From positions 24,810,049 to 24,874,048 of the forward strand of contig NC_136000.1 in assembly GCF_048128805.1 (NCBI RefSeq): a stretch of DNA of 64,000 bases, written 5' to 3'. Both the position numbers and the translations under genes were made by a program. Shown one piece after another: positions 11,601 to 22,200 of this stretch (the first letter of the stretch is position 1; each line of letters opens with the position of its first letter). The notes beneath the pieces were generated by a model. That model did not search any database and was not told the origin of the DNA. It saw only the letters and a list, made by a program, of their open reading frames with translations. This DNA is from Centroberyx gerrardi. Lineage: Eukaryota > Chordata > Actinopteri > Beryciformes > Berycidae.

Positions 11601-14480
11601 GCACTGTTTCCATTTAGTCTGACCAGTTCAAATCAAAGCACAGATTTGAGTTTCTCTCCCCACTTTGTGTTTATAGAGAACACACTAATATGGCTCCGCT
11701 TTGCCTTCATCCAAGGAAAAGTAGCTGGGAAACAAATGAACTGAACCCACTGTTGTGCCCTCAAGCGAGGTGCTAAACCATAAATAAAAAAAAAAGGTTT
11801 CAAGTCACACATTATGCAGTCGCTGCTTCGTTTGTGGGTGCTGCGTTAGCGAAGTGACAGATTTTATTGGAGCCGAACGGAGCAATAAAGGCTCGCACGT
11901 ACCTTTGAAGAAGACGAATTTGCCGTCGTGGCGTTCGTAGGCCGCGTCGATGTCACTGGGCAGGCCGATCCAGAAGACCGATATGGGCATGGGATAGTTA
12001 TCCAGGACCCGGTTCCTCCGCACGCGCCAGAACCAGCGACCCTGGACCGACAACCAAGGAAAATAAGGATATTGTTTATCTTTCATCCCGTTTCCTTCAA
12101 CACATCAACATCATTCATAGCTTATTTCCCGTTGTTTGGCTTTGCTGTCATGACTTGAAGCGAGGTCCTGCTAATTCATAGATTTGGAAATGCCCTTTTG
12201 CTGTTTAGGTCAGGGGTTGTGAAAACACCAGTGAGCGATGGCGTGCTGAGAGAAGTCAGCTTGATCCGCATCATGTGGAGCATTCAAGTTTACAGCTCCA
12301 ACGCAAACTCTATTTCTCCCGCTGAGTGTATTGACTCAAACGCTTCTGCGTTTAATAGTAATCATTTGATCCCTGCACAATGCGTGTAATTCTCACCTTG
12401 AAAACAAACATCTCCCCTCTCAGCATGGTCACCGTGTCAAAGTCGCCGTCGCAGATGTCGGGCGGCTGGTGGTCCGGCCGCTTGGGGGGCCGAGGAGGAG
12501 CGGGGGGGCGAGGAGGAGGGGGAGGCGGAGGAGAGGGGGCGTCCTCTCTCACCGACGGGGTTACGGGTTCGGGCTGGGGGTCGGTGGGGGCGGGGGTGGG
12601 GCCGGGACGGAGAGGAGGCCAGGGGAGCGTGGGGCTGGGGCTCGGCTCCGGCGGTTCCGGGCCGGCGTCGCTGGGGCTCGGGGGTTCCGGCGGGGGGTCC
12701 GTGGGGGACGGGAGGGTGGGCTCGTGTTCGGGAGGAGAGGGGGGAGATGCGGGGGACTCGCCGTCCGGTTCGTCGTCGGGGGCGGGATCGGCGGCGGAGG
12801 TGGGCGGGGCATCGGTGGCGAGAGGAGGGCCTAGGAAAGAGAAGATGGAGAGCCCAGGTTTAGAATCAGAGAGGGAAAGTTTGAGGAAGACGGTCGTTTG
12901 TTTTCATCCAATTTCCATCTGAACTGAAACGAATTCCACCGGCCTGGCTGTGTAGCAATTAAAAACATTTCTCTCTCTCTCTTCCTCTCGCTCTCTTCCT
13001 CTATGATTTTCCTCTCTCTTTTCCATCCATCAGTCAGGAGAAGACGGAGAAAGGTACAGTATTGTTAGATAAGTGGTGAATTTATAGTGTACTGCACGCT
13101 TTCTCAAAGGCCAATTCAAGGATGTGACATGGCAATGATCTCTCTCTTTCTCTTTCTCTCTCTCTCTCCCTCTCTCTCTCTCCCTCTCCTCACACAAAGG
13201 AAATGTAATTTTCCGTCCTGTGCAGTGGCTATAAGCTCACAGGGTTGACTGTGACTGTGCTGCTTGGGAAACTCTGGCCTGCTGGTTGCTAAGAGAGGAA
13301 AACACACACACAGAGACACAGATACACAGATATGCACACACAACTAGTTATGTAATCTGGACAGACAGCTGACAGGCTTAAAGCACTCGGACACATTAAG
13401 CTACGCTGAACCAAAATATTACTTAAAATATACTGTATATATAGAGCTCCTTATTAACTAGATATACAAGCCTTTTTTTACAAGCTCTTCAGTATCAGCA
13501 ACATTTTAACCTTTCTTTTGAGACATTCTATCAGTGCTTCAAAAGGCTTTTTCATTGGCCAGGAATTGAACCCAAGCCTTTCATGTCACTGTCCCCCTCC
13601 CAAATGACCGGTGGGAATTCGACCACTGAACAACAAATGAGCAGATGAGTAAAATTTCATCCCGGGAAGCAAAAACTGCAAAGCTGTCTCCAAGAACATA
13701 AAACTCCCTCCAAAGCATCTCAAATGTTTATTCCTAACAGTGTTTATGCTGCGTTTCTCTGTTTGAAGTCTTTTGATGCTTTTTTTTTTTTTGCTGAAGA
13801 CAGAGCTTTTCTTCTCACAATAGTTAACAAACACTGTCTGAATGATCTGTTTAATAAAAGGCGCTACTGTATAATTTCAGTCAAAACATTTACCTTACAG
13901 TATTTACAGCAGAAAACCTACAGGCTTTTACACATCTAGTTTAGAAAAGGGACCTCTAGCCAAAACACAGTTTACTCTAATGCAGGAATCCAAATAAAAC
14001 AGAGATGTAACCGGGACAAAACAAGAGCAGAGAAGTGGGGGAGAGAAAGGAAAACACGAACCTTTATTAGAAAAATATGTGAGGTTCATAGCTTAAAAAC
14101 ACGAAACCCTGAAAAACAACTGAAAAACCACAGGTATTATCTTTTCAAGGCTGTCTGAAGAGAGAAAAACACATACGCACTAAATCTTTGACGTGACACT
14201 TTGACGATGAGATTAAAGTTTAGACTCTCAAATTTAATTTCAGGGTGCCAAACATACCAGACACAACTTTAATCTGACAAAGGAAGATGACAAAGCCTTG
14301 TGTGGAAGCCTTGTGCTGATACACAGTAAAAAAAACCCCACATCAGCCCAATATAAACAATGCCTGTGATGAATTCATGTCTTCAATTGAATTGAGTGTT
14401 TTGGGACATAATTACAGCTCTGATAAGACACACACAAACATATACATACGCTCCAATGCACACATGCTCAGACCCACACA

Positions 14481-14524
<44 letters not shown>

Positions 14525-14652
14525 TGCAGTAGTGTCATCTGTGTCAATTAACAATGCCATCCATTCATCTAAGGGAAAGATGAGCGCACTATAACGGCAT
14601 GCATGATATGCTGTTTTGTGCGAGGTCCATTGGAATAGTGTGTTGCATCTTG

Positions 14653-14686
<34 letters not shown>

Positions 14687-16935
14687 ACATCACCACCAGG
14701 CTTCCTCACAAGGCTTCTTGTCTTCCTCTGACAGAGTGCAGTTGTGTATGAGTATGCAACACCCTCAAATTACAGCTGACAGTCTGCACATTAATTTTAG
14801 TATTTTTTAATATTACAGTATATTATTATTATTATCTGTACCTAAAAGCACTACTAGGCAGGTCCTTGAAATCTTCTGATTGTATCTGTATTGTTTAAAT
14901 AACCTGGTCTTTACTGTTGTAAACATAAGTAAACTGGAAGAGCACTCGGAGAGTGCAGACCTCCGCCAAGGTTTGTGCTATTATTGCTTGTTCGTGAGTC
15001 GGATCCGGATCCGCTCCAAAATTTAATGGGTTCTTCCTTGGCCCATGCTACACCCTTCCACAAAGTTTCATGAAAATCGGGCCAGTAGTTTTTCCGTAAT
15101 CCTACTAACAGACAAACAGACAAACAAACAAACGGCACCGAAAACATAACCTCCTTGGCGGAGGTAATAATCCAAATGCGTGTGTCCATACAGAATGTGC
15201 TCCTCACCATATATGTACTGTATTCCCTTGACGTCATCCTCATGCAGTGTGAAGTTGTGTGTGTGAATCCACTGGTAGAAGGGAGCCATTATGGCACTGG
15301 GGTTGTCCGAGTGCTCCAGGCCCAAAGCATGACCAAGCTCATGGACTGCAACCAGGAAGAGATCTATACCTGAGAGAGAGAGAGAGAGAGAGAGACAGGG
15401 GGGGGGGGAGAGAGAGATTACAGGATGTTGCCGTTGAAAAGCACAATATTGTAACCTTCCACTGGGTGTTGAATTTTCTTTTTTCTTTCTGTGAGATGTT
15501 TTTTTTTTTACATCTCACAGCACAGTGAGTGAATAACACGAGCAACACGTAACATTTTGCCAAACATATCAATACATTTTCTCAGTATTGGTCTCTGTTG
15601 GAGCTGTGCAGTAATTCTGAAACACACGTGTGCTTTTCCTCCATTTTGCAAATCATTACAACACTACAAAGATGGTGGGTGTACTACAACCACCTACTGT
15701 AAACCCATTGGCTACACGTTGAAAAGTTGAAAATGTTTCTTGCGCTAAAAGTGAACATGGCTGCGAATCAGCAAATTGAGCTAGCATGCTTTCTTAGCCT
15801 CAGAGGCTAAGCCATAACTTGACAAATATAATACACAGAAACAATCTTTATAATCTGTGTGCATTGTTTGATGGTCTTACTTCAATTAATTGAATTAAAT
15901 TAAGCTAGCGAGAAAAGCTAGCAGTAAAAGTTCTAGGCAGCCAGTAAACTAGCTTGTTACCTGGTTGGATTTTGGCTTGGCATCAAAGCTAGCTGAGAAA
16001 TTAAGTGCTAAAAAACAAATGAAGAGAAATTAAATGCTAAGAAATAAGTAAGTGATTCCCAGATATAGTAAAAACTTAAGAGTAGAATAGCCTTTGCAAT
16101 GGCATTGAATATGTATAGCTTGCCGCCTAATAAAGAGTTTGTTTAAAGCTAGCATACTAAGCTAGCTAACAAAGTTGCTGGTCCTGGGAAGAGCCTGGTG
16201 AGGAGTGATTGGCTGAACTCTGAAGGTTGAGACGAGACTTTCAGGCCGCAGCTTCAGAGTCAACCGTGGGGCAAGAAAGGCAGAGAAGCTAGTCATGTCA
16301 AACCAGCGGCAGGCTGACCTAAAGGTTAGGGAGATCGTCCCAGGTTCAATCCCCACAAGAAAAAACAACCAACTAACCCGCTGGATCTTGGTTATCCAGT
16401 GTCCAAGGTTCATCTGCGTCAAAGTGTGTGTCTCCACCCATTCCTGGTCCGGGGTAGTAGGCGTGGGCCAGCGACCCCCCTTCGCCATCAAACAACGACA
16501 TATCGCCATGGAAACCAGAGGCAAACAACAACAGGATGTCGGCGAGCGCTCCCTGGCTGCTGTTGTTGTTTTCAGCAGGTTTCTCCTCGAAGGTGAGCGG
16601 CGTGACCCGTCTCCAGACATCAAAGGCCTTGCGGATGGCATCATATGTCCGCTCCTCGCCCAGGGAGGAGGGGATGTGTTGGTCCATTATACTGAGGCAG
16701 GGAGAGACAGCATGTTTGAGTTCACATGTAGAATACACACTGAGAAATCTTCTACTCATCTCTCTTTCTCTTTGTCTTAACTCTGTTTTAATGCTGTAAA
16801 CCTGTAGGTGATGTGGTCCTTGTCCCACTGCTGTCCAGTGAGAGTATAGCGTTTCTTCCTCGCTCCGTCATTCGCCGTCTCCTCTGCTTTTCTGTCAGGG
16901 AGGCCACAACGAGGCCGACGCATGGCCCTACACAG

Positions 16936-16972
<37 letters not shown>

Positions 16973-17566
16973 AAACACAATTCGATTAGTGCTTGCAGAG
17001 TCAGAAACAACCAACCCTAATTAAAAATCACTGTAGTATTCCTACGAGGAATGAGTCTGTGGTACTGAACAGTGAGTTTACAGTGACCTTACTGTACTTT
17101 ATGGTAGTTATTTTTATCTCCTATGGAAGTATGCATCTTATGTTGTACTGAAGTGAATTATTTTGAAGTCTCTAGCTTCCGATTTATGTGACTTTGACCT
17201 TGGCTCCATCCTTATCCTCATCTGACAGTTCAAAGAGGATGCTAGTTACATCTGTCTGAAGCAAGGGGTCTTAAACTTTTTCAGCCTGAAATACATGAAA
17301 ACACGTTATTACCCTTGAGTAGTGTTGATGTTGTCGAGGGAATTTTTTTAGATTTGCATTTTCGTGCCTTGACTTGTCTGCGGGGGAAGGTATGAGAGAC
17401 CTCCTGCTGCCCTGTAAGCAGACTGCTACTGCCTCAAACTTTAAATAAAGTGTCTGCTTTTAACATAAACATCAACAAAATTTTAGAGTTGATGTGCATC
17501 ACTGGTCATTTTCAGGTGGGGATATGCAAGATGTGTGCAGACAGAGTTTGATATACCATGTCTACC

Positions 17567-17600
<34 letters not shown>

Positions 17601-20371
17601 GGCATGTCTATACGTGCATGCTCCATATGTTCCACCTACAGCATATACAGTATATGCTCCACCTGTGCTTACAATATACTCAGTTCTTGGGCTGTTTTCA
17701 GTCTTTTCAACAGTGGGAGTCAAACCCACACCTACTGAACACAGAGCCTCAGACCCATCAGCCATTCTGCTTTTAAAGAGAGTAATATGGGCTATGCTGT
17801 ATGCAGCAGTGTGAAGTTCAAACAGGTACAAAAACAAGCTTTAATATCAATTTTCAGCGGTTGAATTCTTGGCCATTGCAACACTGTAAAATGTGTACAA
17901 AGGTTAGAAACGAGTTTGACAAGATTCCCATAGTCTGTGGAGCAACCAAATGTTCCTGGGATATAATCAGTAAACCCTTTATTATACACACATAAAGCCT
18001 GTGTAAATGGGAACGTTTCCATTTATTCGTCGTGCGAATGAGAGCTGGAATCAAACCTCTGGAAAATCGGTACTGGCAAGTTCCTGCTCTTGTTTAAACA
18101 TGTAATGTTTCTGTAAATGTGCCCTACATATGTGAGAACAAAGCCCATGCTCATTTAAAGATGTGTGAATGGGAAGAGGGAAAGCTCTGAAACCATCTAC
18201 ACTGCTTCAAGATGCTCCCACTGCTGAGCAAAACGAATCATGCTTGGTTGCTGAGGTGAGGTTTGTTGACAGCGCAATGGTACTTAGCGTCGGCCCTGTC
18301 TTCCCAGTTCACTCACTGAAACTTGGAGCCATTACGGCAATGTGTGCAAGAAAACATATTGCGTCTAGAGAATACATGGAAAAAAGCCTGGATTCTGTAA
18401 ATGGCTAATGCGCACAACAGTTTGATACCGCTGATGTTGCATGTCTTTAAGGAAACACATCCAGTAGAATAAAAGCCCCACAACTGAACAACATGAAGCT
18501 TACTTGACGGTAGCAGGGTCCATCTCGCCCGTCACCTCCAAGCCGTAGAAGCGCTGCATGTCGCTGATGGCTTTGGACAGGATCTGAGCCGACTGCATGG
18601 TGGACATCTGTCTGCTCGCCTGGGACAGGTAGCCAAACTGACGCAGCCATGCCTGTAGGAAAAGAGAGAAAGAATGAGAGTGGAGAGGCAATTCTGTATA
18701 TGTGTGAGTGTGTGTGTGGGTGTAATAGGCTGAATTTCCAGAGAAAAGTAGCCAAACTGTTGCAGCATGTGGACAGAGTCTGTGCGTCTGTTTATGTCTT
18801 GTGCATGTGTATAAATGCGTATGTCAGCGATTAAGTGTTATGAGGGAGGGACTGTTATGCTAACGCAGGAATGAGCCACTGTCCACTAACTGTAGAAAGT
18901 ATAAGTAGAGTAAAAGAATAAGGAGTTAAAAGAAAAGAGAAAGTAGAGATAGAGACCAGGTGGCTTCCATTAACATTGCAGCATTCCTGCTCGCAACTGC
19001 ACCTCCTCCCCACTGACAGCCGAGGAGAGAGGAGGAGAGGAGAGGAGAGGAGAGGAGAGGAGAGGAGAGGAGAGGAGAGGAGGAAGGCAGGACACAGGAG
19101 AAATGAAAAGGGATGAGACGAGTAAAGAAAGGAGAGTGGCTATGAAAGGAAAGGGGAGAAAGAGGAGAAAGGAGGAGAAGAAAACAAGATAGGAAGAAAG
19201 AGGGCAGACGACACAAACTAAATAAATACATCTACATGTATAGTGTGGGATTCAAGCATTGACAGTCTAGTAACCCATCCTGGATTTTCCCTTTTTTGTT
19301 TTCTGCACCACTGTTATGTTGACTGACAGTCTAGAGCCACGTAGCCGGGCAAACAGGATGATGGCTCCTGGGGGAAAAAACTGTAAAGTGTTCAGATCTG
19401 CCTGTTAAGACGCCTCAACAGGAGAATTCACCAACACCATGGGCCCCTCCACACAGCTGGATCACGGGGCTCATACTTTCACGCATGTACAGGCCGAGGG
19501 CAATACACACACACAAAACACACTCATCTGCGTGCGCACACACTCGCACACACATGCCCAATTTCTACATAGTATGGCAAGCCTCAACCAATATAATGTC
19601 AAGTATGCCTATCATGCCCGAGGGACAAGAAAGAAGGAAAGCAAAAACCTTTTAGTTACAGATAATGAGGTTTTGCCTCATCTCGTCTTGGGCCCTCATA
19701 TCATCAACATACATCATAGTTCAGGCAGGCAGATTGATAGATAGATAGTTTGAGAGCCACTTGCCTAACTTGTGGTCTCTTTCCATGTGTGTGCCACATG
19801 TGCAGTTGTTGATGTGCCATTTGGGCAAAAGGTCATAAGGTCAAATGGCATTCATGCACCACATCAACATCCCTGCAGTGCAACAGCCCACCTGTTGTTC
19901 ATGATGTTTGGCAGCACAAACATAAAGATTTGGAGTAACTAAATCCCTTACAAAACTATAATCCTATAATACTCGATAGAAATTTTAGAATCAAAAAAGG
20001 ATATGGTCAGTATAATCTCACTTTTGGGTACCACAGACACACTACAGGTCCCTATAGGAATATCATAGGAAGTTTAGAGTTATACCATAGGAGATTAACA
20101 ATACCATAAAGTATGATAAGGTCACTCAAAGCTCACAATACTCATAATATAAGTCGCTATAGGAATATAGAGACCCTCTTTACCCACAAAAAGTTTATTC
20201 TATCAGCATGCCAATGGCCTTGACCGACCGACAGACAGACAGACAGACATGCAGTACCTCAGCATTGAAGCCGTCCTCTTCTGATGCAGCCGCCTCTTTG
20301 TTGCACAGGAGCAGGCTGAAGGACGCCGTCATGATGAAGACTGGTGTCCAGGCTCTCAGCCGGGATGCCAT
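8165..20371 (-). CDS. mmp15: Matrix metalloproteinase-15 (MT2-MMP), 10 coding exons, 733 aa
   Basis: Membrane-anchored zinc endopeptidase acting on pericellular matrix and cell-surface proteins. Order of parts: signal peptide (about 1-30), propeptide with the PRCGLPD cysteine switch (Cys95), furin site RKKR (111-114), catalytic domain with [11 protein letters not shown] (zinc ligands H244, H248, H254, general base E245) and Met-turn M262, proline-rich hinge (290-414), four-blade hemopexin domain closed by Cys415 and Cys604, acidic stem, transmembrane segment (about 686-710) and a 23-residue tail ending CKRSLQDWV. That tail, with PRVL before it, matches the human MMP15 ending better than those of MMP14, 16 or 24 (recalled). 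All nine junctions keep phase and total 2202 bp. The start is the ATG just before the hydrophobic signal sequence. Whether this is the a or b teleost paralogue cannot be told. Odd points: the long hinge and the (TG)n acceptor of exon 3. Confidence 0.95.
9713..9828 (-). CDS. mmp15: mmp15 coding exon 9
   Basis: Hemopexin blade sequence [19 protein letters not shown] to [12 protein letters not shown]. Acceptor TTTAG, donor GTACGT, entering in phase 2 and leaving in phase 1. Confidence 0.93.
10127..10277 (-). CDS. mmp15: mmp15 coding exon 8
   Basis: Hemopexin sequence [20 protein letters not shown] to [14 protein letters not shown]. Acceptor CTCCAG, donor GTATAT. A decayed copy of its 5' end lies 135 bp upstream. 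Confidence 0.93.
10385..10417 (-). pseudogene. Degenerate copy of the 5' end of mmp15 exon 8
   Basis: The minus strand reads CAG followed by about 28 bases that match the start of exon 8 at roughly 22 positions, ending in the shared CAGAGAGGC. The exon phase reaches a TAG after three codons, so the copy is not usable as an exon. See findings. Confidence 0.5.
11903..12041 (-). CDS. mmp15: mmp15 coding exon 7
   Basis: Hemopexin blade sequence [20 protein letters not shown] to [12 protein letters not shown]. Acceptor GGTCCAG, donor GTACGT, phase 0 in and phase 1 out. Confidence 0.95.
12397..12830 (-). CDS. mmp15: mmp15 coding exon 6 (hinge)
   Basis: Encodes a hinge of about 125 residues, roughly half proline and with many Asp/Glu, then [20 protein letters not shown], the start of the hemopexin domain. 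The frame is open across all 434 bp, and the GC content is far above that of the surrounding DNA. Acceptor CCTAG, donor GTGAGA. Confidence 0.93.
13555..13610 (-). repeat. Possible tRNA-derived SINE fragment
   Basis: The minus strand carries GGGTTCAATTCCTGGCCAAT, which contains a good pol III B-box (GGTTCAATTCC). No convincing A-box or cloverleaf is present, so a SINE fragment is more likely than a tRNA gene. Confidence 0.3.
14482..14521. repeat. (CA)n microsatellite
   Basis: Pure CA run inside mmp15 intron 5. Confidence 0.95.
14654..14683. repeat. (TG)n microsatellite
   Basis: Pure TG run, about 130 bp from a CA array in the opposite sense. Confidence 0.95.
14939..15166. mobile_element. MITE-like interspersed element with inverted ends
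   Basis: ACCTCCGCCAAGG at 14959-14971 is mirrored exactly by CCTTGGCGGAGGT at 15153-15165. Between them lie the stretches TTTCATGAAAATCGGGCCAG and a GACAAACA-type tail. I recognise this pattern as a very common teleost interspersed sequence, though the family name is not recalled. It has no coding capacity. The right end lies about 36 bp from the donor of mmp15 exon 5. Confidence 0.7.
15208..15369 (-). CDS. mmp15: mmp15 coding exon 5 (zinc-binding motif)
   Basis: Encodes [14 protein letters not shown] and [12 protein letters not shown], the catalytic zinc helix and Met-turn, ending at the YG that opens the hinge. The acceptor is a long CT run ending CAG, donor GTGAGG. Confidence 0.97.
15680..16180. 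repeat. GCTAGC-rich low-order repeat in mmp15 intron 4
   Basis: The motif GCTAGC or AGCTAG recurs many times (for example near 15779, 15903, 15917, 15988, 16147, 16161), mixed with AT-rich DNA. It looks like a decayed repeat. Confidence 0.35.
16296..16362 (+). repeat. tRNA-derived SINE head fragment
   Basis: Plus strand shows GGTTAGGGAGATCGTCCC followed by AGGTTCAATCCCC, a tRNA-like head with a near-consensus pol III B-box. It is antisense to mmp15 and starts about 15 bp beyond the exon 4 donor. Confidence 0.45.
16378..16691 (-). CDS. mmp15: mmp15 coding exon 4 (catalytic domain)
   Basis: Encodes [20 protein letters not shown] onward, through [35 protein letters not shown] and [10 protein letters not shown]: the structural zinc and calcium sites of the catalytic domain, with a short MT-type loop insertion. 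Acceptor CCTCAG, donor GTTAGT. Confidence 0.96.
16802..16927 (-). CDS. mmp15: mmp15 coding exon 3 (cysteine switch and furin site)
   Basis: Encodes [10 protein letters not shown] (Cys95 holds the latent enzyme inactive) and [10 protein letters not shown], the furin cut that frees the catalytic domain. It is 126 bp and symmetrical in phase (2 in, 2 out). The acceptor follows a (TG)n run rather than a pyrimidine tract, and the donor is GTTTAC. Confidence 0.95.
16936..16968. repeat. (CA)n, read as (UG)n at the mmp15 exon 3 acceptor
   Basis: In the transcript the run lies 9 to 41 bases upstream of the exon 3 boundary, in the place of the usual polypyrimidine tract. Confidence 0.95.
16969..18503. 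other. mmp15 intron 2, remainder
   Basis: No exon seen. Contains a (TG)n run at about 17576-17600 and two stretches resembling pol III B-boxes on the minus strand (near 17705-17730 and 18040-18060). Confidence 0.55.
18504..18652 (-). CDS. mmp15: mmp15 coding exon 2 (propeptide)
   Basis: Encodes [20 protein letters not shown] and [19 protein letters not shown], the standard peptidoglycan-binding-like prodomain. Acceptor CTACAG, donor GTAAGC. Confidence 0.95.
19031..19083. repeat. (GGAGA)n pentanucleotide array
   Basis: Tandem GGAGA units in mmp15 intron 1. Confidence 0.95.
20258..20371 (-). CDS. mmp15: mmp15 coding exon 1 (signal peptide)
   Basis: ATG followed by [20 protein letters not shown] and further hydrophobic residues, then [12 protein letters not shown]. 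38 codons, donor GTACTG. An in-frame upstream ATG exists (about 20506), but the residues before MASRL are not signal-like, so I chose the inner start. Confidence 0.85.
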
Positions 20372-22078
20372 CTTCTGCTCTCGGAGCACGGTGCGGTGGA
20401 GCGGGGGAGACCGGCCGACAAAAACACGCAGCTTCCTCTGGCAGGGATACAGGACCAAGTGCCGTAGTTCTCTTTCCCGGCTGTTGCATTGAATGACAAA
20501 CTCCAAACTTCAGCCACAAGTTATCTACCCATTTTTGGAGTCGGCACACTATCTATAATCAGAAACCTCTGTAAAATTGGTCCAAAGTTGACAGAATAGG
20601 CCGACCCAAAGCAAATAAAAGTGCTTTTAAAAATTAATCCGACGGCATATAAATCGAGATGATCTTAATCCATTCCCGATTGAACAGTCTTTTATGGATT
20701 CGAGACTATTGCCTCATGGTCCATACAACTGTTCATACAATGAGCAATTTCTTCATGCATGGGGCTAATACTGTAGCTAGCAGGCATATGAAGTAGTCCT
20801 TGCCCCTTTCCACAATGGCTGATCAGCATGAGGAGGAGGGAGGGAGCAGCAAATCCTGCAACAAGTCTCCTTACCCCTGGTGCAAACACAAGCGGAACAG
20901 GCTGAGCACAGTAATTAGGAGATGAAAAGTGTGTATGAAGTTCTGCAGTTTCTAAACATGCTGCAACAAATAGTGCAATCAAAAAAAAAAAAAAAACCCT
21001 TCAGAAGTCTAATATCAATATGCTTTGCCCCGTTTTGCACCAATAGACCTCTTTGGTTTTGAATTTAGGGCAGGAAAAGTATTATGTAACTGTTTGGGAC
21101 AACCATTAAGCAGTGGTGTATCTGATGAACAAAAGATTTCCTTTGGAGAGGGTCCTCCCTCCCTTCAGCAGACCAGACCCACATCAGAGGAGCCAGAGGA
21201 GGGACGGCTCCTGTTGCCATCTGCTGATCACTGTGGAAAACTACAGTCAAGTTTCTGGGAGTACAATATGACCAGAAATAAAATCATTATGGATCAAGAA
21301 GCAAAGGAGTTTCATCTGCACTCCCATTCTATTCCCATGTGCTCACTGGTGAGGGAATGAAACACTGCCTTCAGCATTTTCTCCCAACAGACTCTAAGCA
21401 TGACTCTAGAGACATTAAATCAGACTGCAGCAGCATTACTTTAGTTGGAGTCGATAGCATTGTTGAGAAATACACTTGTGATTTCTAAGGGACATTAAGC
21501 TGCAGTGATCCTTTGTCAATCTGTTGCTGTTTTATGGTTGCCATTTTGCATCCCTCGAAATAAAAATTATACTCAAGTGGAGTTTTAAAAAATGGCACAA
21601 ACAAAAGCAACCCACAGAAGTTCCAGTAACCAGGATATAAAATAATCCTAAAATAATCTACACTACAAATGGTGACTCCTGCTGCAGTCGTTTAGTGGCC
21701 ACAACATTTACCGTTCCAGGAAAATCCTGTATGGCTTTCTAACTGTAAACCACACCAGCCTAGTTCCCACTACAGGGCCGAACAGAGGCTGCTCAGCTGT
21801 GACTGAATGAAACCTAAAAGAGCAATAAATGCTTTTTTAGGGTTCCCTTTAATCCCATCAGCTGGGCTGTAATATTAACCATTTGAAAAGCAAATTTCAG
21901 GCTTCTTAATCAGATCTTTAAATCCATTAACATCTGGAGTTAGTCCTGAGCCTGTAATATCTCAGTTAGTCCTGCCGTGAAAATAATGCTCCTTTAGGCA
22001 ATCATGTCTCAGAACAGGAATGAAGAGGATGAGCGCATTTTAAAGTTTTATTAAAGCTGCAATAGCAGCAGTAGCATG
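20372..22078. other. Intergenic: mmp15 upstream region and 3' flank of the ZP gene
   Basis: Should hold the mmp15 promoter and 5' UTR. The minus strand shows a CATAAAAG motif near 20688-20697 but no strong promoter signature. A poly-A run occurs at 20981-20997. No coding exon seen. Confidence 0.55.
22047..22052 (-). terminator. Polyadenylation signal of the ZP gene (AATAAA)
   Basis: The minus strand reads AATAAA 26 bases after the TGA at 22079-22081, which would give a very short 3' UTR. A more distal site is possible. Confidence 0.4.
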
Positions 22079-22200
22079 TCAGTGCTCCTGTATCTGTGCC
22101 AGCCTCCTGCTGCCTGCCTTGGCCACGGTGATGAGGATGATGAGGAAGAGGCCCACGGTCCAGATACACGCTACAGGCAGCACCACCATCGTCAGTATGC
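22079..22200 (-). CDS. ZP gene coding exon 10 (transmembrane and tail)
   Basis: Encodes ILTMVVLPVACIWTVGLFLI and more hydrophobic residues, then KAGSRRLAQIQEH and TGA. Acceptor TTGTAG. Confidence 0.85.

Larger units (their letters stand above)
12831..15207. other. mmp15 intron 5: microsatellites and an interspersed element
   Basis: No exon-like sequence seen. Contains CT-rich tracts (about 13139-13190), a (CA)n array at 14482-14521, a (TG)n array at 14654-14683, a tRNA-like stretch near 13555-13610 and the inverted-repeat element described below. Confidence 0.6.

Noticed and set aside
12380..12922. Gly-rich plus-strand frames of 121-180 residues
   Set aside because: Antisense of the GC-rich mmp15 hinge exon; open only because the other strand is proline-codon rich.
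16296..16362. Possible tRNA gene
   Set aside because: A B-box is present, but no complete cloverleaf with paired acceptor stem could be drawn; a SINE fragment fits better.
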